Part shown: positions 38,069 through 47,393 of the stretch, one piece after another
Numbering within the stretch: the first letter of the stretch is position 1
How the letters are laid out: every line of letters begins with the position of its first letter
Assembly (NCBI RefSeq): GCF_900101965.1
Contig: NZ_FNAP01000001.1
Coordinates: forward strand, 186,001 to 250,000
DNA length: 64,000 nt
Source of the DNA: Rhodospira trueperi
GTDB taxonomy: Bacteria; Pseudomonadota; Alphaproteobacteria; Rhodospirillales; Rhodospirillaceae
Reading direction: 5' to 3'
Made by a program: the position numbers and the translations under genes
Notes under the pieces: model-generated
The model's input: only the letters and a program-made list of their open reading frames with translations
What the model was told of the DNA's origin: nothing
Database searches by the model: none

Positions 38069-38131
38069 TTTGTTACAAAAAGCGGCTGGCAAATCAATAT
38101 TTTATTGTCTTTTTGACAGAGTGATTGTAAC
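38069..38131. promoter_or_regulatory. Inverted GTTACAA/TTGTAAC pair in scfR-livJ divergent region
   Basis: The 279-nt spacer between the ScfR-type gene and livJ holds TTTGTTACAAA (38069-38079), a short palindrome, and TTGTAAC (38125-38131), the inverse of GTTACAA, about 50 nt apart. A TTGACA hexamer lies at 38113-38118 without a convincing -10. These are candidate operator half-sites for the divergent regulator, by inference only. Confidence 0.35.
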
Positions 38132-38271
38132 AGTGCATCCGACGTGACGGAGGAACCCCGCTGTCAGAGCGCGGACCCGTCATTGATTTGCGTGGTCGTC
38201 GGGTGGCGGCAGCCATGGCCGGAAGACCCCTCGGGCCGCGCCACGCCGAATAATCCACAGGGAGGAATGCA

Positions 38272-39615
38272 ATGGTTGATTTCTTGAATCCCAGCCGTCG
38301 TGGTGTGCTCAAGGGCGGCGCCGCCGTCGGGGCCGGTCTGGCCATGCCGACGATCTTCAGCTCCCAGGCCTGGGCGGCGGACTACCTGAACAAGCCGACC
38401 GGCGACACCGTGACTTTCGGCTTCAACGTGCCGCAGACCGGCGCCTATGCCGACGAGGGTGCCGACGAACTGCGCGCCTATCAGCTCGCCGTCAAGCACC
38501 TCAACGGTGAGGGTGACGGCGGCATGCTGAACACCATGAACCCGACGGTTCTGACCGGCAACGGTGTCTTGGGCAAGAAGGTTGCGTTCGTGACCGGCGA
38601 CACCCAGACCAAGTCCGACGCCGCCCGCGCCAGCGCCAAGCGCATGATCGAGAAGGACGGCGCCATCATGATCACCGGCGGCTCGTCCTCCGGTGTGGCC
38701 ATCGCGGTGCAGTCGCTGTGCCAGGAAGCCGGCGTCATCTTCATGGCCGGCCTGACGCACTCCAATGACACCACCGGTAAGGACAAGCGCCGCAACGGCT
38801 TCCGTCACTTCTTCAACGCCTACATGTCCGGCGCCGCGCTGGCCCCGGTGCTGAAGAGCACCTACGGGTCCGACCGCAAGGCCTACCACCTGACCGCCGA
38901 CTACACCTGGGGCTGGACCCAGGAAGAGTCGATCAAGAACTCCACCGAGGCCCTGGGTTGGGAGACCGTCGAGGCCGTCCGCACTCCGCTGGGTGCCGGT
39001 GACTTCTCGCAGTACATCACGCCGGTTCTGAACTCCGGCGCCGACGTGCTGATCCTGAACCACTACGGCAAGGACATGGTGAACAGCCTGACCCAGGCCG
39101 TTCAGTTCGGTCTGCGTGACAAGCAGGTCAACGGCAAGGACTTTGCCATCGTGGTTCCGCTGTACTCGCGCCTGATGGCGCAGGGCGCCGGCGAGAACGT
39201 GAAGGGCATCCTGGGCACCACCAACTGGCACTGGTCGCTGCAGGACGAGGGCTCCAAGGCCTTTGTGAAGTCCTTCGGCGAGGAGTACGGCTTCCCGCCG
39301 TCCCAGGCGGCGCACACCACCTACGTCCAGGCGATCCTGTACGCCGACGCCTGCGAGCGCGCCGGGACCTTCATGCCCTGCGGCGTGGTCGAGGCCCTGG
39401 AGGGCTTTGAGTTCGACGGCATGGGCAACGGCCCGACCCTGTACCGCGCCGCCGACCACCAGTGCTTCAAGAACGTTCTGGTGGTGAAGGGGAACGAGAA
39501 CCCGACCTCGCAGTTCGACCTGCTGGAGATCGTCCAGGAGGTTCCGGCCGAGCAGGTTACCTACGACCCGGCCATCTTCGGTGGCGAACTGGGCGAGTGC
39601 AACAACGGCGTCTAA
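38272..39615 (+). CDS. ABC transporter substrate-binding protein, branched-chain amino acid type
   Basis: 447 residues, periplasmic LivJ-like binding protein. The N-terminus has a Tat motif (PSRRGVLKGG, RR at 9-10), ending AWAAD. Type I periplasmic binding fold: VTFGFNVPQTGAYADEG, ITGGSSSGVAIAVQSL, GAGDFSQYITPVLNSGADVLIL. Tat rather than Sec export is notable for this class but known in alphaproteobacteria. Codon use is strongly biased to C/G-ending optimal codons, suggesting high expression. First gene of the importer; hairpins follow it before the permease genes, as often seen where the binding protein is made in excess. Substrate (amino acid, amide or other) is unproven. Confidence 0.9.
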   Translation: MVDFLNPSRRGVLKGGAAVGAGLAMPTIFSSQAWAADYLNKPTGDTVTFGFNVPQTGAYADEGADELRAYQLAVKHLNGEGDGGMLNTMNPTVLTGNGVLGKKVAFVTGDTQTKSDAARASAKRMIEKDGAIMITGGSSSGVAIAVQSLCQEAGVIFMAGLTHSNDTTGKDKRRNGFRHFFNAYMSGAALAPVLKSTYGSDRKAYHLTADYTWGWTQEESIKNSTEALGWETVEAVRTPLGAGDFSQYITPVLNSGADVLILNHYGKDMVNSLTQAVQFGLRDKQVNGKDFAIVVPLYSRLMAQGAGENVKGILGTTNWHWSLQDEGSKAFVKSFGEEYGFPPSQAAHTTYVQAILYADACERAGTFMPCGVVEALEGFEFDGMGNGPTLYRAADHQCFKNVLVVKGNENPTSQFDLLEIVQEVPAEQVTYDPAIFGGELGECNNGV

Positions 39616-39637
39616 GCCGGACACACACCCGACCAGG

Positions 39638-39696
39638 CGCGGTCGCTCCGATCCCCGGGGCGACCGCGCCGCGTCTCAGGCCGTCGCGCGACGGCC
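39638..39696 (+). terminator. Two strong hairpins after the binding-protein gene
   Basis: Hairpin 1: CGCGGTCGC (39638-39646) pairs with GCGACCGCG (39660-39668). Hairpin 2: the perfect 18-bp palindrome GGCCGTCGCGCGACGGCC (39679-39696), followed by a T-rich stretch to about 39722. They sit 22-81 nt after the livJ stop and 110 nt before livH. Probable partial terminator or 3' stabiliser giving more binding protein than permease. Confidence 0.6.
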
Positions 39697-39806
39697 CGGG
39701 ACGTTTCCGTTTGTTTTATTATGACCCCGGTTGATGGCCTTGACCGCGCGTGTCCCGCTTGTCGGCGGATGCGGCTGTTTCCGGGCGACCCAAGGAGCCT
39801 TGGCGG

Positions 39807-40835
39807 ATGGATGCGATCCTTCTCCAGATCCTCAACGGGCTCGACAAGGGCGGTGCCTACGCCCTGATCGCGCTCGGTCTGACCCTGGTGTTCGGAACCC
39901 TGGGCGTCGTGAACTTCGCCCATGGGGCGCTGTTCATGATGGGGGCGTTCTGCGCGGTCAGCTTCAATCAGCTGATCGGCCTGGAGAAAGTCACCGTCGA
40001 TCCCACGCAGATGACCCCGTGGGGCACGCCGCTTGAGGTGCGTGTGCCGATGATCGAGAATTGGCTGGGCGACTGGGGCACCTTCATCCTCGACTATTCG
40101 GTGCCGTTTTCGATCCTGATGGCCATCCCGGTGATGATCATCATCGGCTTGGTGATGGAACGGGGCCTGATCCAGTTCTTTTATCGTCGCACCCACGCCG
40201 AGCAGATCCTGGTGACCTTCGGTCTGGCCATCGTGCTGCAGGAGATCATCAAGGCTTGGTTCGGCGCCAATCCGATTCCACAGGCGCCACCGGAAGATTT
40301 GAGACTGGCCGCCGATATTGGCGCGTTTCTGGGCTTCGAACCCAACACCGTCGTCTATCCGTACTGGCGGCTGATCTACTTCCTGTTCTCCGCCATGGTG
40401 ATTGGGGGGGTGTTCGCCTTCCTGCAGTTGACGACCTTCGGCATGGTGGTGCGCGCCGGCATGGCGGACAGGGAGACGGTGGGCCTGTTCGGCATCGACA
40501 TCGAGAAGCGCTTCACCATCGTCTTCGGGCTGGCCGCCGTGGTCGCCGGGCTGGCCGGCGTCATGTACACGCCGATCCTGCCGCCCGACTATCACATGGG
40601 CATGGAATTCCTGGTGCTGTCGTTCGTGGTGGTCGTGGTCGGTGGCATGGGCAGCCTGCCGGGCGCGGTGGCCGCCGGCTTCCTGCTGGGGATCCTGCAG
40701 TCCTTCGCGTCCATGACCGAGGTCAAGAGCATCATCCCGGGCATTGACCAGATTATTATCTACCTTGTGGCCGTCATCATCCTGCTGGTGAGGCCGCGCG
40801 GTCTGTTGGGCCGCAAGGGCGTGATGGAGAGCTGA
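39807..40835 (+). CDS. Branched-chain-type ABC transporter permease (LivH-like)
   Basis: 342 residues, polytopic. Typical LivH segments: [37 protein letters not shown] and [21 protein letters not shown]. Start MDAILL with AAGGAG upstream. Cotranscribed with the LivM-like gene, which begins 4 nt after its end. Confidence 0.93.
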   Translation: MDAILLQILNGLDKGGAYALIALGLTLVFGTLGVVNFAHGALFMMGAFCAVSFNQLIGLEKVTVDPTQMTPWGTPLEVRVPMIENWLGDWGTFILDYSVPFSILMAIPVMIIIGLVMERGLIQFFYRRTHAEQILVTFGLAIVLQEIIKAWFGANPIPQAPPEDLRLAADIGAFLGFEPNTVVYPYWRLIYFLFSAMVIGGVFAFLQLTTFGMVVRAGMADRETVGLFGIDIEKRFTIVFGLAAVVAGLAGVMYTPILPPDYHMGMEFLVLSFVVVVVGGMGSLPGAVAAGFLLGILQSFASMTEVKSIIPGIDQIIIYLVAVIILLVRPRGLLGRKGVMES

Positions 40836-40839
40836 GGCC

Positions 40840-41994
40840 ATGACGACGATTACGAGAGAAACGGCCCGCGGCGACCTCCTCCGGTTCGCGCTCTTCGCGG
40901 TGCTGATCCTGGCCATGCCGCTGTGGTTGGCGCCGCTGGGGGCGGGCTATCCCGACCTGATGCAGAAGTTCGCCATCTACGGGCTGTTCGCCGTCGGCTT
41001 CAACATCCTGTTCGGGCTGACCGGTTACCTATCGTTCGGGCACGCGGCCTTTCTGGGCGTGGGCTCCTACACCGCGGTGTGGAGCTTCAAGCTGTTGGGC
41101 ATGAACCCGTTGCCCGCCATCGCCTTGGCCATCGTTCTGGCCGGCGCCTTCGCGTGGGTCATTGGCTTCGTCAGTCTGCGTCGGACCGGAATCTACTTCG
41201 CCATCCTGACGCTGGCGTTCGCCCAAATGTCCTACAACCTGGCCTATTCGGTGCTGACGCCGATCACCAACGGCGAAACCGGATTGCGGGTCCTGAACAG
41301 CGATCCACGCGTGCTCGACCACATGATGGGCGCGGGAGAGGTGGAGGGATCGCTGGTCTCGACTCTGTTCGGGATCGAGATGAACGGTCTGCCGGGGTTC
41401 TACTTCTGCGCGGTCTGGCTGCTGATTGGCATGTACGTGTCATTCCGCCTCTTCCGCTCGCCGTTCGGCCTGATGCTGATGGCCATCAAGTCCAATCAGA
41501 ACCGCATGAACTTCACCGGCATCAACACCCGGCCCTACGCCCTGACCGCGTTCGTCATCTCCGGCATGTACGCCGGTCTGGCGGGCGCCCTGCTGTGCGT
41601 GACCGATCCGCTGGCCGGCGCCGAGCGGATGCAGTGGACGGCCTCTGGCGAGGTGGTGCTGATGACCATCCTGGGCGGCGCGGGGACGCTGCTCGGCCCC
41701 ATGCTCGGCGCCGGGATCATCAAGTACTCCGAGAACATCTTCTCGGCGTTCAACGAGCAGACCCTGCATGAAATCTTTGGCTTTCTGCCGGACGGGGTCG
41801 AAGGCGCCGTTGTGTCGGTGGCGAGCCTGTTCGTCGGCGAGGGCTGGCACCTGACGCTGGGCCTGCTGTTCATGCTGATCGTGATCTTCCTGCCCGGCGG
41901 TGTGATTGAGGGCGGACACCGCATCCAGGCGCTGCTGCGCCGCCGTGGCAAGGGCGGCGGGGCCGACCAAGCCCATCCTCAGGCCGCCGAGTAG
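40840..41994 (+). CDS. Branched-chain-type ABC transporter permease (LivM-like)
   Basis: 384 residues, second permease. Features [33 protein letters not shown], and the LivM region [22 protein letters not shown]. The C-terminus extends in a basic tail ([15 protein letters not shown]). Starts 4 nt after livH and ends 18 nt before the ATPase gene. Confidence 0.93.
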   Translation: MTTITRETARGDLLRFALFAVLILAMPLWLAPLGAGYPDLMQKFAIYGLFAVGFNILFGLTGYLSFGHAAFLGVGSYTAVWSFKLLGMNPLPAIALAIVLAGAFAWVIGFVSLRRTGIYFAILTLAFAQMSYNLAYSVLTPITNGETGLRVLNSDPRVLDHMMGAGEVEGSLVSTLFGIEMNGLPGFYFCAVWLLIGMYVSFRLFRSPFGLMLMAIKSNQNRMNFTGINTRPYALTAFVISGMYAGLAGALLCVTDPLAGAERMQWTASGEVVLMTILGGAGTLLGPMLGAGIIKYSENIFSAFNEQTLHEIFGFLPDGVEGAVVSVASLFVGEGWHLTLGLLFMLIVIFLPGGVIEGGHRIQALLRRRGKGGGADQAHPQAAE

Positions 41995-42012
41995 GGAAGG
42001 GAGGCACCACCG

Positions 42013-42771
42013 ATGGGCATTCTCCAGGTTCAGAACGTCAACAAGAGCTTCGGCGGCCTGAAGGCGTTGAACAACGTCAACCTCGATATCGAGGAGGGCT
42101 CGGTTCACGCCATCATCGGCCCCAACGGGGCCGGCAAGTCCACGCTCCTCAACTGCTTCGTCGGCCGGCTGCGGCCGGACACCGGCACGGTCAAGTTCAA
42201 CGGCCGCTCCCTGCTCGGTCTGAGCCCGCACGAGATCAATCAGGTCGGGGTCGCTCGCGTGTTCCAGACGCCCGAGATCTTCAGCGATCTGACGCTGCTT
42301 GAGAACGTGATGATCCCGGCCCTGGCGGTGCGGGATGGCGCGTTCCGCATCAACGGGTGGGGGCGCGTGGACGCCCAGGCCGATATCCGCGAGCGGGCGG
42401 AAGCGATGTTGGCCGACGTCGGCTTGGCCGACAAGCTCACCGACCACTCAGGCAACCTGTCGCGCGGCGATAAGCGGCGCCTGGAACTGGCGATGTGCCT
42501 TGTTCAGAGCCCGAAGTTGGTCCTGCTGGACGAGCCGACCGCCGGCATGTCGCGCGCCGACACCAACAACACCATCGACCTGCTGGCCCGCATGTCGGAG
42601 CAGCACGGTGTGACCAAGATCATCATCGAGCACGACATGCACGTCGTCTTTTCGCTGGCCAAGCGGATCACCGTGTTCGCGCAGGGTCATCCCATCGTCG
42701 AAGGCACGCCCGAGCAGATCAAGGGCGACCCGAAGGTGAAGGAAGCCTATCTGGGAGGAGCACAGGTATGA
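42013..42771 (+). CDS. Branched-chain-type ABC transporter ATPase (LivG-like)
   Basis: 252 residues. Walker A GPNGAGKSTLLN, signature-like LSRGDKRRLELAM (variant of LSGGQ), Walker B LVLLDEPTAGMS, switch His IIEHDM. The SRGD replaces the usual SGGQ, as common in some LivG proteins of this family. Overlaps livF by 4 nt (ATGA). Confidence 0.93.
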   Translation: MGILQVQNVNKSFGGLKALNNVNLDIEEGSVHAIIGPNGAGKSTLLNCFVGRLRPDTGTVKFNGRSLLGLSPHEINQVGVARVFQTPEIFSDLTLLENVMIPALAVRDGAFRINGWGRVDAQADIRERAEAMLADVGLADKLTDHSGNLSRGDKRRLELAMCLVQSPKLVLLDEPTAGMSRADTNNTIDLLARMSEQHGVTKIIIEHDMHVVFSLAKRITVFAQGHPIVEGTPEQIKGDPKVKEAYLGGAQV

Positions 42772-43553
42772 TCGCCACCACCCCCCGCGACCGCGTGGTG
42801 CCCGCCGCCCCCGCCGGAGGCGCCGCCGCAGCCGTTGCGCCGGAGAACACCCCCTACTTCCAGGCCCGCGACCTGCATGCCTATTACGGCGAGAGCTACA
42901 TCGTCCAGGGGGTCGGCTTCTCCATGAAGGAGGGCGAAATCCTGGCCCTGCTTGGCCGCAACGGCGCCGGTAAGACCTCGACGCTGCGGACCATCGCCCG
43001 GCTGGCCGATCCGCACCTGACCCAGGGCGAGGTGTGGCTGGCGGGCCAGCCGCTGCACCGCATGAAGGCCTATCAGGCCTCCCGCGTCGGTGTCGGGCTG
43101 GTACCGGAGGACCGGCGGATCATCCAGGGCCTGACGGTGCAGCAGAACCTGCAACTGGCGCAGATCGCGCCGCCCAAGGGGTGGTCACTGGAACAGCTCT
43201 ACGAGCTGTTCCCCCGCCTCGGCGAGCGTAAGAACCAGGAAGGCACGACCCTTTCGGGCGGTGAGCAGCAGATGTTGGCCATCGCCCGCACGCTGGCCCG
43301 CGACGTCAAGCTGTTGCTGCTCGACGAGCCGTATGAGGGCCTCGCGCCGGTCATCGTGCAGGAGATCGAAAAGACCCTGCACAAGGTCCGCGACCTGGGC
43401 ATGACCACGGTGATCGTGGAACAGAACGCCATCGCCGCCCTGCACTTGGCCGACCGCGCCGTCATCCTCGACATGGGCGAGGTGGTCTATGACGGCACGG
43501 CAAAAGAGGTGCTCGACAACGAGGATCTGCGCCACGAATACTTGGCGGTATAG
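42768..43553 (+). CDS. Branched-chain-type ABC transporter ATPase (LivF-like)
   Basis: 261 residues. Walker A LLGRNGAGKTSTLRT, signature LSGGEQQMLAIART, Walker B LLLLDEPYEGLAP, switch IVEQNAIAAL. An N-terminal Ala/Pro-rich segment of about 28 residues precedes the ABC domain and is longer than usual. Last gene of the importer operon livJHMGF-like. Confidence 0.93.
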   Translation: MIATTPRDRVVPAAPAGGAAAAVAPENTPYFQARDLHAYYGESYIVQGVGFSMKEGEILALLGRNGAGKTSTLRTIARLADPHLTQGEVWLAGQPLHRMKAYQASRVGVGLVPEDRRIIQGLTVQQNLQLAQIAPPKGWSLEQLYELFPRLGERKNQEGTTLSGGEQQMLAIARTLARDVKLLLLDEPYEGLAPVIVQEIEKTLHKVRDLGMTTVIVEQNAIAALHLADRAVILDMGEVVYDGTAKEVLDNEDLRHEYLAV

Positions 43554-43573
43554 GGCGGCGCGGCGTAAAGGGG

Positions 43574-43613
43574 TTGTAATACTTCTGACGCGAAAGTGTA
43601 ATCGTTCCGACGC
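43574..43613 (+). promoter_or_regulatory. Possible Pho box-like 11-bp repeats upstream of phoX
   Basis: Four 7-bp units at exact 11-bp spacing: TTGTAAT, CTGACGC, GTGTAAT, CCGACGC (starts 43574, 43585, 43596, 43607). PhoB sites are 7-bp direct repeats (CTGTCAT-like) with 4-bp spacers, so the period fits, though the match per unit is partial. It lies about 160-200 nt upstream of the phoX start, which is far for direct PhoB activation unless the transcript has a long leader. Confidence 0.4.
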
Positions 43614-43774
43614 CAAGGCGTCGCCCAATATTCACAGTGTTCCGATTGCGGGCATGGGGAGGCCAGCCTAGACTCCAGCGACGATGGTTCGCGCGACGGT
43701 AGGTTATTAAGGAATATAACCGTTTCGGTCGCGAGAAAGACCTCTTCCGCGAAGAGCATCCAACGGAGTCTCCC

Positions 43775-45823
43775 ATGCACGACCACTTGACCTTTGGCCA
43801 ACGCCTTGAGGCCGACGACGATGTCGCCGTCAACCGCTCGACCGAACGGCCGTTTGAATCCATTCTCGCCGCCCGTCTGAGCCAGATCGGTACGCCGGCC
43901 GGTGTGGCCGCGACCGCCGTCGGTGGCGTTGTCGCCGCCAGCCTGTTCAGCGGCAAAACCCTGAGCCGTCGCGGCCTGATGAAGGGTGCCGCCGCCTCCG
44001 TGGCGCTGGCCGGCGCGGCGGGTGCCCTGGGCACGGCGATTGCGCCGCGCGCGGCCCATGCCGCCGAGGGCGCCAGCACCCTGACCTTCCCGCCGCTGCC
44101 GCACAGCTATGACGAGAATAGCCACGTCGCCGAGGGCTACGAAATCCAGACGCTGATCCGCTGGGGCGATCCGGTGGTCGCGGGCGCGCCCGACTTCGAC
44201 CCGATGAATCAGACGGCCGAGGCGCAGAGCAAGCAGTTCGGCTACAACAACGACTTCGTCGGCTTCATGCCGCTGCCGGTCGGCTCCAACACCTCCGACC
44301 ACGGCCTGCTGTGCGTGAACCACGAGTACACCAACCCGGACCTGATGTTCCCGGGCAGCCCCGGCGCCGAGGATCTGACCGCCGAACAGGTCGATATCGA
44401 GATGGCCGCCCACGGCCATGCTGTTGTCGAGATCAAGCGCGAGGGCAACACCTGGAGCGTGGTCAAGGACAGTCCGCTGAACCGCCGCTTCACCGCGCTG
44501 GAGACCGAGTTCGAGCTGACCGGCCCGGCTGCCGGCTCCGACCGTCTGAAGACCAGCTATGACTCCACCGGCACCAAGGTGATCGGCACCTGCAACAACT
44601 GCGCGGGCGGCAAGACCCCCTGGGGCACCATCCTGTTCGCCGAGGAAAATTTCCACGGCTACTTCATGGGTGACGTCACCAAGACCGCCGAGGCCGAGAA
44701 CTACGAGCGCTACGGCGTCGGCGGCGGCCGCTATGCCTGGGGCAAATATCACGACCGCTTCGACGTCGAGAAGGAGCCGAACGAGGCCAACCGGTTCGGC
44801 TGGATGGTCGAATTCGATCCGTATGATCCCAATTCCGTGCCCAAGAAGCGCACCACCCTGGGCCGCTTCAAGCACGAAGGCGCCACCACTGCCCTCGACA
44901 AGAGCGGTCACGTGGTGGTCTATGCCGGTGACGACCAGCGGTTCGAGTACGTCTACCGCTTCGTGACCGCCGGCACTTACAACCCGGACGACCGCGCCGC
45001 GAATATGGACCTGCTGGACGAAGGCACGCTGTCGGTTGCCAAGTTCAACGAGGACGGCACGCTCAACTGGATGCCGCTGGTGTTCGGCGAAGGTCCGTTG
45101 ACCCCGGAGAATGGCATCAACAGCCAGGCCGACATCCTGATCGACACCCGCAAGGCTGCCGATCTGGTGGGCGCCACCCCGATGGACCGTCCGGAAGATG
45201 TCGAGCCGAACCCGGTGAACGGCATCATCTACGCGATGATGACCAACAACACCAAGCGCGAGGCAGACCAGATCAACGTCGCCAACACCCGCGCCCACAA
45301 CCGTCACGGCCACGTCGTCGAGATCATTCCGCCGGGCACCGCGCCGGATGGCGACGGCGCCAACGCCGACCACACCGCCGACCAGTACACCTGGGACATC
45401 TTCCTGCTGGCCGGCGACCCGTCCAAGCCGGAAGACGGCGCCATGTACGGCGGCGACGTCGGCGAGAACGGCTGGCTGTCCTGCCCCGACAACGTCGCCT
45501 TCGACAGCAAGGGCCGCATCTGGATCTCGACCGATGGTGGTCCGAAGAGCGGCATTGCCGACGGTGTCTGGGCCGCCGACGTGACCGGGCCGGGTCGGGC
45601 GATCACCCGCCGGTTCTACGCCTGTCCGCAGGGCGCCGAGCTGTGCGGTCCGGAATTCACCCCGGACGACAGCACCTACTTCGCGGCCGTCCAGCACCCG
45701 GCGGACGAGAAGGGCAGCACCTTCGAGAACCCGTCGACCCGCTGGCCGGACTTCGACGAGGCCTTGCCCGCGCGTCCGGCGGTGCAGGTGCTCGTGAAGA
45801 CGGGCGGCGGCGCCATCGGCTGA
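43775..45823 (+). CDS. phoX: PhoX-family alkaline phosphatase
   Basis: 682 residues, Tat-exported (LSRRGLMKGAAAS, RR at 65-66), Ca/Fe-dependent phosphatase that releases phosphate from organic esters outside the cytoplasm. Domain DUF839/PhoX: LLCVNHEYTNPD, CNNCAGGKTPWGT, AEENFHGYF, KHEGATTALDKSGHVVVYAGDD, and DNVAFDSKGRIWISTDGG, which carry the metal ligands and active-site acidic residues. Codon use is strongly optimised, like livJ. Possible Pho-box repeats lie upstream. A family B repeat and a terminator follow. Confidence 0.94.
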   Translation: MHDHLTFGQRLEADDDVAVNRSTERPFESILAARLSQIGTPAGVAATAVGGVVAASLFSGKTLSRRGLMKGAAASVALAGAAGALGTAIAPRAAHAAEGASTLTFPPLPHSYDENSHVAEGYEIQTLIRWGDPVVAGAPDFDPMNQTAEAQSKQFGYNNDFVGFMPLPVGSNTSDHGLLCVNHEYTNPDLMFPGSPGAEDLTAEQVDIEMAAHGHAVVEIKREGNTWSVVKDSPLNRRFTALETEFELTGPAAGSDRLKTSYDSTGTKVIGTCNNCAGGKTPWGTILFAEENFHGYFMGDVTKTAEAENYERYGVGGGRYAWGKYHDRFDVEKEPNEANRFGWMVEFDPYDPNSVPKKRTTLGRFKHEGATTALDKSGHVVVYAGDDQRFEYVYRFVTAGTYNPDDRAANMDLLDEGTLSVAKFNEDGTLNWMPLVFGEGPLTPENGINSQADILIDTRKAADLVGATPMDRPEDVEPNPVNGIIYAMMTNNTKREADQINVANTRAHNRHGHVVEIIPPGTAPDGDGANADHTADQYTWDIFLLAGDPSKPEDGAMYGGDVGENGWLSCPDNVAFDSKGRIWISTDGGPKSGIADGVWAADVTGPGRAITRRFYACPQGAELCGPEFTPDDSTYFAAVQHPADEKGSTFENPSTRWPDFDEALPARPAVQVLVKTGGGAIG

Positions 45824-45828
45824 TCCGA

Positions 45829-45930
45829 GGGCAAATCCCGAGCGACCCGGACCGGGTCGCGACGACGATTTGCTGAGGTGTCGAATGGTACGGGTGCGTT
45901 TCGTGGGTCAGACCTCACGCAACGCACCCG
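45829..45930. repeat. Family B two-hairpin repeat, copy B2
   Basis: GGCAAATCCCGAGCGACCCGG...CCGGGTCGCGACGACGATTTGC as hairpin one, then GGGTGCGTTTCG...CACGCAACGCACCC as hairpin two. Begins 5 nt after the phoX stop. Same orientation as B3-B5. Confidence 0.88.
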
Positions 45931-45960
45931 GGCCGAGGGCTTGCGTCAGACCTCGAGAGG

Positions 45961-45990
45961 GCCGGCCGGGGGTGTCCCCGGCCGGTCTTT
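45961..45990 (+). terminator. Rho-independent terminator after phoX
   Basis: Stem CCGGCCGGGG (45962-45971) and CCCCGGCCGG (45976-45985), loop GTGT, then TCTTTCC. A strong G/C stem with a short T tract, 140 nt after the phoX stop, just past repeat B2. Confidence 0.65.
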
Positions 45991-46167
45991 CCGCCGCGGC
46001 ACCGGATCGTGACAACCGGTCGGGGCGTCTGGTCATGGTGACGGGATGACGTTTGGATGACAGGCGCCGTTCCGTTGCGCACCATCAAGGCCAAGCGGTC
46101 GCGCGAGGCGCATCCTCCCTCGCACCAAAAACAGAGTCCTGTGAGAAAAGGCAACGGAGGTGATCCC

Positions 46168-46509
46168 ATGACCTTCCCCCGTCTCGACTCGACCAGCCGC
46201 CGCGCCCTGTTGGGCGGCCTGCCCGCCGCCCTGCTCGGCCTGTGCGCCTCCGCACTGGTGGGCGCTGGTCCGGCGCGGGCCAAGGCCAGCGCCACGGCGA
46301 CGACCGCGTCTTACGATCCGCTCAAACAGGTCTGGATCTGCACGTTCAACGAGTGCGATCCCTACTACTATCACCCAGAAAAGGGCGACCCCGTGAACAT
46401 CGTGGGCGGCCACCCTATCCCGCCCGACACGGCGTTCGAGGACCTGCCCGACGACTGGCGTTGCCCGATCTGCGGCGCCGGCAAGGACTGGTTCGAGAAG
46501 CACGCATAA
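46168..46509 (+). CDS. Tat-exported rubredoxin-like protein with CX4C knuckle
   Basis: 113 residues. A Tat signal ([20 protein letters not shown] at 11-12, cleavage near ARAKA) is followed by a rubredoxin-like domain: [19 protein letters not shown], then [26 protein letters not shown]. Ligand Cys are C58, C63, C99, C102. Rubredoxins normally use CXXC in both knuckles and stay in the cytoplasm; here the first knuckle is CX4C and the protein is exported folded, consistent with a metal site assembled before export. ATG with GGAGG 7 nt upstream. Flanked by phoX and COQ9; partner unknown. Confidence 0.88.
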   Translation: MTFPRLDSTSRRALLGGLPAALLGLCASALVGAGPARAKASATATTASYDPLKQVWICTFNECDPYYYHPEKGDPVNIVGGHPIPPDTAFEDLPDDWRCPICGAGKDWFEKHA

Positions 46510-46515
46510 GAACGC

Positions 46516-46539
46516 GCGGCCGGCGGGGGCGCCGGCCGC
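46516..46539. terminator. Bidirectional hairpin between rubredoxin and COQ9 genes
   Basis: GCGGCCGGCG (46516-46525) and CGCCGGCCGC (46530-46539), loop GGGG. Lies exactly between the two convergent genes, 7 nt after one stop and 3 nt from the other. No long T tract. Confidence 0.6.
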
Positions 46540-46541
46540 TC

Positions 46542-47315
46542 TCACGCCCCCCGGCGCCGGGCGCCGAACGGCGAGCGTTCGGCCATGTCGCGCATTCTGT
46601 CGCCCATCTTCCAGGCCGCCGAAATGGGATTGGGGATGCGCGACAGCCCCGCCTCGACCCGGGTGCGGGCCTTGCGCAGCCGCACCATGGTGTCGAGGCG
46701 CCGCTCCAGGAACGCCCAGGTCTCGGTCGATCCGTCGGACGAATCATCCAGCCAGTACAGCAGGGTGGCCATGTAGATGCCGGCCAGCTGCATGCGCTTG
46801 CTGTAGAAGTTGAAATCCGTTGAGGCATCGCCGACGGCCCACCAGATGGTGTCCACCGTGCGGTAGGTGCAGCGCAGGGACAGGCGGCTGTTCATGGGCA
46901 GGGAGAGGACGGCGATCCCCCGCCGCACCGCCTCGCGGTCCATCTCCAGGGGTTCCAAGCGCAGGCGAATGGCCATCCCGATCCGCTCGTGCAGGCGCAG
47001 GCCCTCGGTGTCGGCCTCGCGCAGGGCCTGTTCCATGCGGCGGTCGGCGAGGTTGCACCAGTGCGCCACGGCCTCGGCCGCGCCGCCCGGAAAAGCGCGT
47101 TCCGCCTGGCCGGGCTCGAATCCCGCGTCCACGGCGGCGGCGCGCAGGGTCCGGCCGCTCCAGCCGTCGAAGGCGACATGAATCAGGGCGCTGTCGACGA
47201 TGGCGTCGCGGATGGCCTGCATCGTGTCGTGTCGGGTCTCGTGAGGTTCGTCGTGCAATTCGTCAAGGGGGGGGGTGACATCCTCGACGATGGGCTCAAC
47301 GGTGGGGTCGGTCAT
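46542..47315 (-). CDS. COQ9 family protein
   Basis: 257 residues, TetR-like fold lipid-binding protein that helps ubiquinone synthesis (COQ9 presents intermediates to COQ7). The DAIVDSALIHVAFDGWSGRTL N-terminal helix region and the C-terminal YMATLLYWLDDSSDGSTETWAFLERRLDTM motif are family hallmarks. ATG start. Typical of alphaproteobacteria. Confidence 0.93.
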   Translation of the reverse strand: MTDPTVEPIVEDVTPPLDELHDEPHETRHDTMQAIRDAIVDSALIHVAFDGWSGRTLRAAAVDAGFEPGQAERAFPGGAAEAVAHWCNLADRRMEQALREADTEGLRLHERIGMAIRLRLEPLEMDREAVRRGIAVLSLPMNSRLSLRCTYRTVDTIWWAVGDASTDFNFYSKRMQLAGIYMATLLYWLDDSSDGSTETWAFLERRLDTMVRLRKARTRVEAGLSRIPNPISAAWKMGDRMRDMAERSPFGARRRGA

Positions 47316-47393
47316 GGCGCGTCTCCGTTTCCGTTGCCGCGGTCGGGGAGCGGCGGTTCCTTAAGGTACGCATTGCAGGCCCGGCCGGATGAG

